Positions 31,377-40,647 are shown, counted from the first letter of the stretch. The stretch is DNA of 64,000 bases from Bilamarchaeum sp040758595 (GCA_040758595.1 JBFLVJ010000008.1:11029-75028); one strand, 5' to 3'. Translations and numbers: made by a program. Notes: a model not told the origin generated them from the letters alone.

Positions 31377-33272
31377 ATGCTAAGACCGAAAAAGATGAGA
31401 AAGGTCAGATTGATAGTGCTCAAGTCCCACGTGGGGAACCTCGTCAAGGACCTCCACAAGGCCGGCCTGGTCGACATCCGAAACACCAAGTTCGACGGCC
31501 TGGAAGAGGGGAGGCCCCTCCCAGGTTTCGATGAGATATCCGCAGAGCTGCTCAAGCTGCGAAGGATGCTTTCCATGATGGAATCCGTGGTCGGCTCCGC
31601 CGCACAGAAAGAGCCCGAATTGATCGACGGCCAGGAAGCCATCGAACAATCGAAGAACCTCGGTTTCGATATGAAGCTGGAGGCATTGAGCCGCCAGGCG
31701 GCAGAACTCGGCGAAGGGATCAAGCGCCTTGAGAGCGAGGCGGTCGTGATAGACCGCATTTTGCACTTCAAAGGCGTCGACTTCAGCAAGCTCAAGACCA
31801 GGACGCTCGATTATCGGGTGGGCGAGGTCCAGCTATCCAAGATCCCGCACCTCTCAGAGGCTCTCGAGAAGACCCCCGGACACACCGGCCTGATAACAGA
31901 GCCCGGATACAGCGTGGTGCTGGCGGTCTATCAGAAAAGCGGCGAGAAGGACGTCGATACCGTCTTCGCGGACGCGGGCTTCGCTGACATCGAGCTCCCC
32001 GCAGACGTGACCACCCCTATCGCAGCGATCGAGCGCGTGAATTCGGACAACGAATCCAAGAAGCGCGAGCTCGCGGGGATCAATTCGGAGATAGCGAAGA
32101 TATCCAAGGACCGCATCGAGAAGGTCAGATCCCTGATACGATCGCTCGAGGTGGAATCCGACCGCGCCGAGATCGCGCAGAGATTCTCTTCCTCGAAATG
32201 CATCTATATCATAGAGGGCTGGATAATCCAGGAGAAGATGCCTGAACTGGAGAAGCTCGTCTCAAACTACCAGGACGTCATCCTAGAGGACGTGCCTTTC
32301 GGCCATGACGAGACTCCGCCCACCGTGCTCGACAACCCGAAGATCGCAGGGCCCTTGGAGTTCCTCACCGAGAACTACACGCTTCCGAACTACCACGAGA
32401 TAGATCCGACGCTCGCATACTTCATAGCCCTGCCTATAATATACGGGATGATCGTGGGCGATTTCGTCTACGGGCTGATATCCCTCGGGCTATCCATATT
32501 CATGCTCAACAAGTTCAAGGACAGCTACATGATGTCGAACGTGTCGAAGATATGGCTCTATTCGGCCTTCCCGACCATGCTCTTCGGCATTCTTTTCGAT
32601 GAGTTCGGCGGCATGACCCACATGGGCCTGGCCAACTACATCGGAGGCTGGTTCGGCGTCGAGCTGCTCTCGGCCCCGCTATATTCCGGTTTCCACAGGA
32701 TAGAGAACGTGCTGGTGCTCATAGGCATCACCGCATTGGTCGGCATGATCCACCTGGCGGCGGGTTTCATCCTGGGCGCCATCAACGAATGGAGCCACAA
32801 CAAGAAGCACTCGATAGCCAAGATAGCCTGGATAGGAGTCGAGCTCTCGATACTGCTCATCATCCTGCCCTCGATAGGGCTCATAGATCCCGCCATGATG
32901 ACCGCGGGCCTCGTCCTGCTCGTCATCTCGGTCATCCTGCTCGCCCTGACAGAAGGCATCATCGGCATCGTGGAGCTGCCGGGCCTCGTGGGCAATATAC
33001 TGTCCTACAGCAGGATCGCGGTCATCGGCATCGTCGGCGTGATACTCGCCGAGATACTCAACGAGTTCCTCATCCCGATGCCGGAGCAGGGCATAATGGC
33101 CCTGGTGCTCTTCCCGATATTCGCGGTCCTCCACGTTGTGAACTGCTTCATCGCGATGTTCGAATCGCTGATACAGGGCGGCAGGCTCAACATAGTGGAG
33201 TTCAAGATGAAGTTCATGCACGGCGGAGGCGGCGTATTCACGCCGTTCTCCCTGCATTCGAAAAAATATTGA
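31377..33272 (+). CDS. atpI: A/V-type ATP synthase subunit I (a-subunit)
   Basis: 631 residues. The N-terminal half is cytoplasmic with long coiled-coil arms (MLRPKKMRKVRLIVLKSH ... KSLSRQAAEL-type helices); from about residue 350 there are seven or eight membrane helices (YFIALPIIYGMIVGDFVYGLI ... GNILSYSRIAVIGIVGVILAEIL). The Arg in SYSRIA is the conserved residue that faces the rotor glutamate. The start was set at ATG 31377; GTG at 31368 overlaps atpH. Confidence 0.95.
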   Translation: MLRPKKMRKVRLIVLKSHVGNLVKDLHKAGLVDIRNTKFDGLEEGRPLPGFDEISAELLKLRRMLSMMESVVGSAAQKEPELIDGQEAIEQSKNLGFDMKLEALSRQAAELGEGIKRLESEAVVIDRILHFKGVDFSKLKTRTLDYRVGEVQLSKIPHLSEALEKTPGHTGLITEPGYSVVLAVYQKSGEKDVDTVFADAGFADIELPADVTTPIAAIERVNSDNESKKRELAGINSEIAKISKDRIEKVRSLIRSLEVESDRAEIAQRFSSSKCIYIIEGWIIQEKMPELEKLVSNYQDVILEDVPFGHDETPPTVLDNPKIAGPLEFLTENYTLPNYHEIDPTLAYFIALPIIYGMIVGDFVYGLISLGLSIFMLNKFKDSYMMSNVSKIWLYSAFPTMLFGILFDEFGGMTHMGLANYIGGWFGVELLSAPLYSGFHRIENVLVLIGITALVGMIHLAAGFILGAINEWSHNKKHSIAKIAWIGVELSILLIILPSIGLIDPAMMTAGLVLLVISVILLALTEGIIGIVELPGLVGNILSYSRIAVIGIVGVILAEILNEFLIPMPEQGIMALVLFPIFAVLHVVNCFIAMFESLIQGGRLNIVEFKMKFMHGGGGVFTPFSLHSKKY

Positions 33273-33282
33273 GGTGAAATGA

Positions 33283-33534
33283 ATGGCAGAAACAGATTTG
33301 GCAGTTTTGACATCTGAAGGTGCGATAGCCATCGGAGCCGGCATCGCCATGGGCGTCAGCGCGCTCGCCGCGGCCTGGTCCCAGGGTACCCTTGGTTCTT
33401 CAGCCATGGGCGTTGTTGCCGAGAGGCCGGAGTTCGAGAGCAAGGTGCTCATCTACGTCGTGCTGCCGGAAATCCTCGCGCTGCTCGGTTTCGCTATCGC
33501 GTTCCTTCTGCTCGGTCAGATCGGCGGAGAATAA
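33283..33534 (+). CDS. atpK: A/V-type ATP synthase subunit K (rotor c-subunit)
   Basis: 83 residues, a single two-helix hairpin. Helix 1 is the Gly-rich GAIAIGAGIAMGVSALAAA, the polar loop is AERPEFESK, and helix 2 (IYVVLPEILALLGFAIAFLLL) carries the ion-binding Glu63. The residue after this Glu is Ile rather than the Ser/Thr common in sodium-binding rings, which leans toward proton coupling; this is only a hint. It has a GAGGTGA site 5 nt before the ATG. Confidence 0.95.
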   Translation: MAETDLAVLTSEGAIAIGAGIAMGVSALAAAWSQGTLGSSAMGVVAERPEFESKVLIYVVLPEILALLGFAIAFLLLGQIGGE

Positions 33535-33543
33535 GGTGCTGGG

Positions 33544-34110
33544 ATGGGAATAGAGAAGCTGAAAGGCTCTCTTCTCTCCGAAGCCAATGAGGACGCGCGG
33601 AAGATAGTCGAGGCTGCACAGAGCCATGTGGACGGCATGCTCCGGGAGGAGCGCTCCAGGAAATCGGCCATCAAGGAGAGGGCTGAAAAGGACGTGGAGC
33701 GTCTTCTTAGCGAGCAGCGCAACGAACGCATCGCCTGGGCAAGGCTAGAGTCCAAACGCATCATAGCCGAGGCCAGGGAAGACGCCCTGAAGAATGTGCT
33801 GGAAGCCTTCTTCGACGGTCTCAAGGACGTGCGCTCTAGCACGGAATACAAGAAGTTCCTGAAGGGCGCGGTCTCGCAGGCTGCAGCCGAACTCGGGGAC
33901 GCGACCATCCATCTCGCCAAGGGCGACAAGAAGCTGGTCACGATACCCAAGGGCTGCAAGGTCGCAGAGGACCTCGAAGGGCTCGGCGGAGCGCTCATAG
34001 AGAGCGCAGACGGCAAGATCCGCATGGATTTCACCCTCGAGACGATGTTCGAACTACAGAGGGATGAAGTGAGGAAGAAGGTGTCTGACAAGCTGTTCGG
34101 GGGCAGATGA
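33544..34110 (+). CDS. atpE: A/V-type ATP synthase subunit E
   Basis: 188 residues. The first 100 form a long charged helix (LLSEANEDARKIVEAAQSHVDGMLREERSRKSAIKERAEKDVERLL), the peripheral stalk; the rest is a small mixed domain (DATIHLAKGDKKLVTIPKGC, GGALIESADGKIRMDFTLETMFE) that binds the catalytic head. It follows atpK by 9 bp with AAGGTG before the ATG. The stop overlaps the atpC start (ATGA). Confidence 0.93.
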   Translation: MGIEKLKGSLLSEANEDARKIVEAAQSHVDGMLREERSRKSAIKERAEKDVERLLSEQRNERIAWARLESKRIIAEAREDALKNVLEAFFDGLKDVRSSTEYKKFLKGAVSQAAAELGDATIHLAKGDKKLVTIPKGCKVAEDLEGLGGALIESADGKIRMDFTLETMFELQRDEVRKKVSDKLFGGR

Positions 34111-35228
34111 TGGCCGAGACGAAGGAAGGCGGAGGATTCGCGTTGCCCAGATTGGAGAGCCGAGCGCTCAAGTACGGCTATTCCAACGCCAGGGTCAAGG
34201 CCATGAAAGGCCTGCTCCTGAAGATCGGCGCCCTGGACGACCTCATACGTGTCGGGAGCCTGGAGGGGATGGCAGAGCTCCTCCAGAAGACCGGTTACAA
34301 GCAGGATCTCGCTACCGCGGCGATGGATTACTCGGGCGCGGAGATGATAGAGATCGCGGCCGCGGACAACTTCTCGCGGACCGTGAAGAAGCTCATCCGC
34401 ATAACGCCCAAGAGCGACAAGAAGGCACTGCAGGCCCTGCTCATCAGGTGGGATCTCCTGAACCTCAAGACGCTCATGCATGCGAAGAGGATAAGGAAGA
34501 CCTATGATGACGTCAAGCCCTTCGTGTACGAGGTGGGCGGACTCACCGAGGACGACTTCAAGCGCATCATGAAGGCGGACGAAGGAACGGTCATGAGGGA
34601 ACTGCGGCGCACCGAGCTGGGGCAGAAGATGCTCTCGATGGCCACCGGGCAATTGAGCCAGAGGATGAAGGAGAGTTTCACCAATGCCATGAGGAGCCTC
34701 GACATGTTCCTCCAGATGGAGGCGGTGATAGACGCATACACCTATACCTTCATGGACGAGTCGCTCTCGCAGATGGGCGGAAGGGAGGCCGAGGCTATCA
34801 GGAACATCTTGAGGAAAGAGATAGACGCGAAGAACATACTGATAATCGAGAGGATGAAGAAGCATGGCATCGCGCGAGAGAGGATCGTGGACGGCCTCAT
34901 AAAAGGAGGCACGCTGCCTCCGGCTTTGATAGAGAAGATACTCGACGCAAAGGACATGCAGGCGGTGCTCGCTCTGGTGAGATCGAAGTTCCGCGGCATA
35001 GAGCTCAAAGAGGGGAAGGCGGGCATGGCGGACCTGGAGATCGCGCTCGAGAAGTCGATAGCGGCGCAGAAGGTCACCGCGTTCCACCGCTCGGCGCTAT
35101 CCGTCGGGGTCATCATCGGATTCCTCCTGCTCAAAGAGGAGGAGATGAACAATCTCAGGAAGATAGCCAAGGGCAAGGCGTTCGAGCTGCCCGAGAGCGA
35201 GATTAGGGACATGATAGTCACTGTGTGA
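34107..35228 (+). CDS. atpC: A/V-type ATP synthase subunit C (d-like)
   Basis: 373 residues, all helical. Subunit C sits as a funnel between the central stalk and the rotor ring. The YGYSNARVKAMKGLLLK start, the DLLNLKTLMHAKRIRKTYDDVKPF block and the end FHRSALSVGVIIGFLLLKEEEMNNLRKIAKGKAFELP (conserved KExE-NLR-IA-G-A motif) are diagnostic. An N-terminal MAETKEGGGF extension precedes the fold. Starts at 34107 or 34110 are equivalent. Confidence 0.94.
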   Translation: MMAETKEGGGFALPRLESRALKYGYSNARVKAMKGLLLKIGALDDLIRVGSLEGMAELLQKTGYKQDLATAAMDYSGAEMIEIAAADNFSRTVKKLIRITPKSDKKALQALLIRWDLLNLKTLMHAKRIRKTYDDVKPFVYEVGGLTEDDFKRIMKADEGTVMRELRRTELGQKMLSMATGQLSQRMKESFTNAMRSLDMFLQMEAVIDAYTYTFMDESLSQMGGREAEAIRNILRKEIDAKNILIIERMKKHGIARERIVDGLIKGGTLPPALIEKILDAKDMQAVLALVRSKFRGIELKEGKAGMADLEIALEKSIAAQKVTAFHRSALSVGVIIGFLLLKEEEMNNLRKIAKGKAFELPESEIRDMIVTV

Positions 35229-35232
35229 TGGT

Positions 35233-35556
35233 ATGAAATCGAAAATCCTTGTGGTCGGAGACGCGCCCCTCGTGATGGGCTTCAAGCTGGCCGGCATAGA
35301 AGACAACGTGGAGGCCGATGAGAAGACCATACAGGCCGAGCTGGAGAAGGCTCTTTCCAACAAGGACTATGGCATAATAGTGACCAATGAGAGGATGCTC
35401 AATAAGATAGACTGGAGGCTGAAGAAAAAGCTGGACAGCATAGCCTACCCGGTCATAATACCGATGCCGGACTACTCCGGCAAGAGCGAAGAGGGCGACG
35501 AGATAAGGAGCCTGATAAAAAGAGCATTGGGCTTCGACCTCGGGGCCAAGAAATGA
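35233..35556 (+). CDS. atpF: A/V-type ATP synthase subunit F
   Basis: 107 residues with a Rossmann-like fold (MKSKILVVGDAPLVMGFKLAGI, KDYGIIVTNERMLNKIDW, IAYPVIIPMPDYSG). Subunit F binds the central shaft subunit D and rotates with it. Four nt separate it from atpC and 19 nt from atpA; a GGAGGAG site before atpA lies in the second gap. Confidence 0.94.
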   Translation: MKSKILVVGDAPLVMGFKLAGIEDNVEADEKTIQAELEKALSNKDYGIIVTNERMLNKIDWRLKKKLDSIAYPVIIPMPDYSGKSEEGDEIRSLIKRALGFDLGAKK

Positions 35557-35575
35557 TATTCGGAGGAGATTCAGG

Positions 35576-37324
35576 ATGGCAAAAGAAGAAGGTCATATCG
35601 AAAGGATAAGCGGGCCGGTCGTGAACGCGTACCTGCCGGGCGCGAAGCTGTACGACGTCGTCAAGGTCGGCAAAGACAAGCTCATCGGAGAGATAATCAA
35701 GATAACCGGGACCACGTCGGTAGTCCAGGTCTACGAGGACACCTCAGGCCTCAGGCCGGGAGAGCCGGTCGAGTCCACGGGACAGCCCCTCTCTGTGGAG
35801 CTGGGCCCTGGCATATTGACCAGCATCTACGACGGCATCCAGAGGCCTCTGGAGGTCATCGAGAAGAACTCCAAGGGAGTGTTCATCGCCCGCGGCGTGG
35901 AAGCTCCCGCGCTCGACCGCAAGAAGAAATGGGAGTTCAAGGCCAAGGTCAAGAAGGGCGACAAGGTCAAGGTCGGGGACGTGCTCGGGACAGTCAAGGA
36001 GACCGACCTCATCGAGCACAGGATAATGGCCTCCCAGGAAGGCCGGGTGGAGGACATAAAGTCCGGAAGCTTCACTGTGGAAGACAACGTCGGCTCCATA
36101 TCTTACGAGGGCAAGAGATACCCGTTCACGCTAATGCAGAGGTGGTTCGTGAAGAAGTCGAGGCCGGTCATCGAGAAGTTCCCGCCCACCATCCCCCTAG
36201 TGACCGGGCAGAGGATCATCGACACGTTCTTCCCTATAGCAAAGGGAGGGACGGCCTGCATCCCGGGCCCCTTCGGTTCAGGAAAGACGGTCACCCAGCA
36301 GAGCCTGGCGAAATACTCGGACACGCAGATCGTGGTCTACATCGGATGCGGCGAGCGCGGCAACGAGATGACCGACGTGCTCAAGGAGTTCCCGCACCTC
36401 ATCGATCCGAAATCCGGGAAACCGCTCATGATGAGGACCGTGCTCATCGCGAACACGTCCAACATGCCGGTCGCCGCCCGCGAGGCGAGCATCTACACCG
36501 GCATCACGATAGCCGAATATTTCAGGGACATGGGCTACGACGTCGCGCTGATGGCAGACTCCACCTCCAGGTGGGCAGAGGCCATGCGTGAAATAGGAGG
36601 CAGGCTCGAAGAGATGCCTGGAGAGGAAGGCTATCCTGCTTACTTGGCCAGGAGGCTCGCCGAATTCTATGAGCGTGCCGGCCGCGTGCGCTGCCTTTCA
36701 TCAGATGAGAGGTACGGTTCGGTCTCCATCATCGGAGCGGTCTCGCCCCCCGGTGGTGACATATCCGAGCCGGTGTCGCAGAACACCCTCCGTGTCACCA
36801 AGGTGTTCCTGGCCCTCGACGCTTCCCTGGCCTACAAGAGGCACTTTCCGGCCATCAACTGGCTCAAGAGCTACAGCCTCTATTCCGACGGCCTGGAGGA
36901 GTTCTACGGGGAGAAGGTCTCCAGCGACTTCACCAAGATGATAAAGCAGTGCATGACGCTGCTCCAGAAGGAGGCAGAGCTCCAGGAGGTCGTCCAGCTG
37001 GTCGGCCCTGATGCCCTTCCGGAAAAAGAGCAGGCGGTGCTGATGGTCACCAAGATGCTGAGGGAAGACTACCTCCAGCAGAACGCCTACAGCGACGTGG
37101 ACGCGCGCTGCGAACTTAGCAAGCAGTATCTGATGCTCAAGACGGTGATGAAGTTCAACGAGAGGACGAATGCCGCCTTGGACGTTGGCACCCAGCTCAA
37201 GAAGATAGCCGAGCTCAAGGTGAGGGCCACCATCGGCAGGATGAAAGAGATAAAGGATGAGAAGGAGTTCGACAAGCTGATGAAGGAGATCGACTCCAGC
37301 TTCGACGAGGTCCTCAAGAGGTGA
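35576..37324 (+). CDS. atpA: A/V-type ATP synthase catalytic subunit A
   Basis: 582 residues. The Walker A loop GPFGSGKT is at about residues 231-238, the non-homologous insert (about 115-185) specific to A-type subunits precedes it, and ALMADSTSRWAEAMREI and SVSIIGAVSPPGGD contain the nucleotide-site and Walker B region. No intein is present, which is worth noting since this gene often carries one in archaea. The GGAGGAG site lies 7 nt before the ATG. Its stop overlaps the ribosome site of atpB. Confidence 0.97.
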   Translation: MAKEEGHIERISGPVVNAYLPGAKLYDVVKVGKDKLIGEIIKITGTTSVVQVYEDTSGLRPGEPVESTGQPLSVELGPGILTSIYDGIQRPLEVIEKNSKGVFIARGVEAPALDRKKKWEFKAKVKKGDKVKVGDVLGTVKETDLIEHRIMASQEGRVEDIKSGSFTVEDNVGSISYEGKRYPFTLMQRWFVKKSRPVIEKFPPTIPLVTGQRIIDTFFPIAKGGTACIPGPFGSGKTVTQQSLAKYSDTQIVVYIGCGERGNEMTDVLKEFPHLIDPKSGKPLMMRTVLIANTSNMPVAAREASIYTGITIAEYFRDMGYDVALMADSTSRWAEAMREIGGRLEEMPGEEGYPAYLARRLAEFYERAGRVRCLSSDERYGSVSIIGAVSPPGGDISEPVSQNTLRVTKVFLALDASLAYKRHFPAINWLKSYSLYSDGLEEFYGEKVSSDFTKMIKQCMTLLQKEAELQEVVQLVGPDALPEKEQAVLMVTKMLREDYLQQNAYSDVDARCELSKQYLMLKTVMKFNERTNAALDVGTQLKKIAELKVRATIGRMKEIKDEKEFDKLMKEIDSSFDEVLKR

Positions 37325-37329
37325 TCATG

Positions 37330-38709
37330 ATGAAGGAATACAAGACGATAACCGAGATAGCAGGTCCGCTCGTATTCGTGTCTGACGTGAGCGGCGTCGG
37401 CTACAACGAGATAGTCGAGATCATGCTCCCCAGCGGCGAGCGCAGGAAGGGGCAGGTGCTCGATGTCTCCAAGAACATGGCGGTTGTCCAGGTGTTCGGC
37501 CCGACGGCTGGCATCTCCACCGACCAGACGACGGTGAGATTCCTCGGAGAGACCATGAGGCTCGGCCTCAGCACCGACATGCTCGGGCGCGTGTTCACGG
37601 GCCTGGGCGAGCCCCGCGACAAGGGCCCCAGGATAATCCCCAAGGAGAAGCTCGACATCACCGGATTGCCTATCAACCCCTTTTCGCGCGAGATGCCCAA
37701 CGAGTTCATCCAGACCGGTATATCGACCGTGGACGCGATGAACACGCTGGTCCGTGGACAGAAGCTGCCCATATTTTCAGGCGCCGGCCTTCCCCACAAC
37801 CAGCTGACCGTGCAGATAGCCAGGCAGGCGAGGGTCCGCGGAACGGGCGAGAAGTTCGCCGTCGTGTTCGCGGCCATCGGTATCACCCACGAGGAAGCAT
37901 CCTACTTCATGAGGGACTTCGAGAAGACCGGAGCCCTGGAAAACGCGGTGCTGTTCCTGAACCTGGCCGACGACCCGTCGGTCGAGCGTATCATCACCCC
38001 GAGGCTCGCGCTGACCACGGCTGAATACCTCGCTTACGAGCAGGGCATGCATGTGCTGACCCTCATCACGGACATGACCAACTACTGCGAAGCGCTCCGT
38101 GAGATATCCTCTGCAAGGCAGGAGGTGCCCGGCCGCCGCGGCTACCCTGGTTACATGTACACCGATCTCTCTACGATTTACGAGAGGGCCGGCCGTGTGA
38201 AAGGAAGCAACGGTTCGGTCACGCAGATCCCGGTGCTGACCATGCCCGGCGACGACAAGACCCACCCCATCCCAGACCTCACCGGATACATCACCGAAGG
38301 GCAGATACTGCTCAGCAGGGACCTCCACAGGAAGAACATCTATCCGCCCGTGGACCCCCTGCCCTCGCTCTCAAGGCTCATGAACTCCGGTATCGGAGAC
38401 AAGAAGACCAGAGAGGACCACAAGGGGGTCTCAGACCAGCTCTATGCGGGCTATGCCAACGGCCGTGATCTGAGGAGCCTCAGCGCGGTCGTCGGTGAGG
38501 AAGCCCTTTCCGCGACAGACAGGAGATTCCTGAGATTGGCGGATGAGTTCGAGAAGAGGTTCATCCAGCAGGGGCCGTATGAGAACCGTGACATAGAGAC
38601 CACGCTAGATCTGGGCTGGGAACTGCTCTCGATACTGCCCGAGGAGGAGCTGAAGAGGGTCAAGAAGGACCACATCCCGAAGTACATGAAGAAGAAGTAC
38701 GAAGTCTAG
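37330..38709 (+). CDS. atpB: A/V-type ATP synthase regulatory subunit B
   Basis: 459 residues. It has the A/B fold with a degenerate nucleotide loop (FSGAGLPHNQL) as expected for the non-catalytic subunit. Other marks are SFSREMPNEFIQTGIS-like, GYPGYMYTDLSTIYERAGRV and the C-terminal YSGYANGRDLR-type part. The start at 37330 has AGGTGA 5 nt upstream; 37327 is also an ATG. After it, the operon is interrupted by a 124-bp gap with repeats and hairpins before atpD. Confidence 0.96.
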   Translation: MKEYKTITEIAGPLVFVSDVSGVGYNEIVEIMLPSGERRKGQVLDVSKNMAVVQVFGPTAGISTDQTTVRFLGETMRLGLSTDMLGRVFTGLGEPRDKGPRIIPKEKLDITGLPINPFSREMPNEFIQTGISTVDAMNTLVRGQKLPIFSGAGLPHNQLTVQIARQARVRGTGEKFAVVFAAIGITHEEASYFMRDFEKTGALENAVLFLNLADDPSVERIITPRLALTTAEYLAYEQGMHVLTLITDMTNYCEALREISSARQEVPGRRGYPGYMYTDLSTIYERAGRVKGSNGSVTQIPVLTMPGDDKTHPIPDLTGYITEGQILLSRDLHRKNIYPPVDPLPSLSRLMNSGIGDKKTREDHKGVSDQLYAGYANGRDLRSLSAVVGEEALSATDRRFLRLADEFEKRFIQQGPYENRDIETTLDLGWELLSILPEEELKRVKKDHIPKYMKKKYEV

Positions 38710-38726
38710 AGAGGTCCTGGACACAT

Positions 38727-38828
38727 GACCTGGAACCCTAGACCCGATGCCGCGAACAAGTTCGCGGGCACATCTTGAACGCTGCGGCGTTCAAAATGAA
38801 CCCGGAACTGGAAACCGGAGACAGGTGA
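38727..38828 (+). repeat. Repeat-and-hairpin element between atpB and atpD
   Basis: GACCTGGAACCCTAGACCCG (38727-38746) and AACCCGGAACTGGAAACCGG (38799-38818), both of the dispersed repeat type, enclose two perfect hairpins: CCGCGAAC-AA-GTTCGCGG (38750-38767) and TTGAACGC-TGCG-GCGTTCAA (38775-38794). The right end supplies the AGGTGAC site of atpD. In a single transcript these stems would lie between two subunit genes and could alter mRNA stability or subunit ratio. Confidence 0.75.
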
Positions 38829-38833
38829 CTGAT

Positions 38834-39484
38834 ATGGCTGGAGCAACTGACGTGAACCCGACCCGGATGGAGCTCATAAAGACAAAGGACCGCATCAAGC
38901 TAGCCGGCAAGGGCCACAAGCTCCTCAAGCAGAAGCGGGATGCGCTGATCCTGGAGTTCTTCAAGATACTCAAGAAGGCACAGGACCTGCGCGGCCAGCT
39001 GGCCAAGAAGGTGGCAGACGGCTACCTCTCTCTGGCCCGGGCCGAGACCTACCACAACCTCCAGGAGCTCACCAAAGTGTCCCTGGACCTGCGGAAGGAC
39101 ATAGACATCGACATCGAGGTCCGCAACGTCATGGGCGTCAAGATTCCCAATATCACCACGAAGATGGAGGAGAAGCACTTCATGAGCCTGCCCACCTACT
39201 CCGTGGCGGCGACAAGCGCCAAGATAGACCAGGCGGTTGAGGACTTCAACGACATCCTGGGCATGGTCATCAAACTGGCAGAGACCGAGACCGCGATGAA
39301 GAGGCTCATCATCGAGATAGAGAAGACGAAGAGGCGCGTCAACGCCCTCGAATTCGTCCTCATCCCGCGCCTCCAGGAGCAGCAGAAGATGATCGCCTTC
39401 CGCCTCGAGGAGATGGAGCGCGACAGCTTCGTGTCCCTGAAGGCGATAAAGCGGAAACTGGAGAAAGAGAAGGCGGCCTCCTAA
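38834..39484 (+). CDS. atpD: A/V-type ATP synthase subunit D (central shaft)
   Basis: 216 residues. Two long helices, NPTRMELIKTKDRIKLAGKGHKLLKQKRDALILEFFKIL and ETETAMKRLIIEIEKTKRRVNALEFVLIPRL, make the coiled-coil rotor shaft. The start at 38834 has GGTGA 5 nt upstream; the frame is open through the repeat upstream but not coding there. The stop overlaps that of the next gene on the other strand by 4 nt. Confidence 0.95.
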   Translation: MAGATDVNPTRMELIKTKDRIKLAGKGHKLLKQKRDALILEFFKILKKAQDLRGQLAKKVADGYLSLARAETYHNLQELTKVSLDLRKDIDIDIEVRNVMGVKIPNITTKMEEKHFMSLPTYSVAATSAKIDQAVEDFNDILGMVIKLAETETAMKRLIIEIEKTKRRVNALEFVLIPRLQEQQKMIAFRLEEMERDSFVSLKAIKRKLEKEKAAS

Positions 39485-40647
39485 TTAGAGGAGGACCGAT
39501 CTATCTCGGCGCACCGCTCGCTCGGATGGGTGTGTCTCTTCATTATCTCGGCGAGTTCCATGTAATCGACCATGCGCGATGTACGTGCGCTCTGGGGTGC
39601 CGCCCTTATTATCCTGAGCAGCAGCTCCTCGTCGCTCCTGCTCGCCGCCATGACCATGTTCATCACGATCTTCTTTTCATTGGCGCTGAGCATCATGTCT
39701 GCCGCCATCAGCGCATGCTCGAGCGGGCAGGTGAGGCTGCGCACAAGCATATTCTCTATGAAGCCGCGCACGCTGCGTATCCCATTCCCTCCGTTGCCGA
39801 AGAGCTCCTCCGCCTCACCGACGCTTGCCTCTGCCTCGTCTGTGGTCCAGGCGCTCGTCCCGTCATGCAGCTGGTGGCCCGTGGCCATCGCCCTTTTCAT
39901 CCCCTCTCCCCTGTACATCTCCCCCCGTCTTGCGACATCGTACATGAGAGATTCGGCCTGCCTGTAGGCGGCCTTGATTGTCAATACCGAGCGGAGGGCG
40001 TCATCGCCGAGAACCTCCACCCCTCTCACGAGATTTCCAGCCGGGAACTCGTGGAACTCTGGGTTGGCGAACGAGAGGACCTCGGCCCCATCATCGCACA
40101 TGATGAACATGCCCGGCACCGGGGTGATGACGGGCATGTCGCCGTGTTTCGCATGTTCTGCCATCGCCTCCAGTATATCCGGGTGCTTAGGGTCCACATG
40201 GTTGTATGTGAACAGCGTGGGGACGCCCATCCGCCTCAGCAGGGCTATCCCGACCAGCGTGAGCGATTCCAGGTCGAGAACCCGAACCTCCTTCCCTGCC
40301 GTGCTATGCGTCCTGGAGTCTGCCAGGGAGCCTGCGCAGCCGCAATCGAGCCCTTCAGGGGTTTCACCGAGCACGAACGGCACCTCCAGATTCGAGCTTA
40401 TGGCATAATCCTGGTTCTGCGGGCTCAGGGCCACTATGGTGGCAAGCACCGGATCGGGTTTGGGCATCGAACGCATCCTGTCGTGTATCTCATCCATGAG
40501 ATCGGCGAGGCTCCCTCCCCGGTCCGCGAAAGGGCCTTCCAAGGCAAGGCCGGTGTCATCGAGCGTCTTCTGCATCCTGTTGAGCTGCGGGCGCATCTTC
40601 CTGACGCTGCGGCTAAGGAGCATCACTGATTTGGACATACTGGGCAT
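39481..40647 (-). CDS. Uncharacterised protein, possibly transglutaminase-like fold
   Basis: 388 residues, soluble. The stretch LDCGCAGS, followed by LESLTLVGIALLRRMGVPTLFTYNHVD and GMFIMCDDGAEVLSFANPEF, loosely recalls transglutaminase-like domains (helix with allRalGiP, then strands), but the usual Cys-His-Asp residues do not line up, so the match is weak. The C-terminal 100 residues are helical (LEHALMAADMMLSANEKKIVMNMVMAA). ATG 40647 was used; 40638 is possible. No functional context: it is convergent with the ATP synthase operon. Confidence 0.7.
   Translation of the reverse strand: MPSMSKSVMLLSRSVRKMRPQLNRMQKTLDDTGLALEGPFADRGGSLADLMDEIHDRMRSMPKPDPVLATIVALSPQNQDYAISSNLEVPFVLGETPEGLDCGCAGSLADSRTHSTAGKEVRVLDLESLTLVGIALLRRMGVPTLFTYNHVDPKHPDILEAMAEHAKHGDMPVITPVPGMFIMCDDGAEVLSFANPEFHEFPAGNLVRGVEVLGDDALRSVLTIKAAYRQAESLMYDVARRGEMYRGEGMKRAMATGHQLHDGTSAWTTDEAEASVGEAEELFGNGGNGIRSVRGFIENMLVRSLTCPLEHALMAADMMLSANEKKIVMNMVMAASRSDEELLLRIIRAAPQSARTSRMVDYMELAEIMKRHTHPSERCAEIDRSSSN

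Noticed and set aside
33516..35087. 523-codon open frame on the minus strand opposite atpE and atpC
   Set aside because: It is entirely antisense to two genes with clear homology and known operon order. Long antisense frames are expected in GC-rich DNA; its composition (His, Leu, Arg-rich) is not protein-like.
35576..37324. Possible intein in atpA
   Set aside because: The protein is 582 residues with a continuous GPFGSGKT loop, the normal size without an intein.
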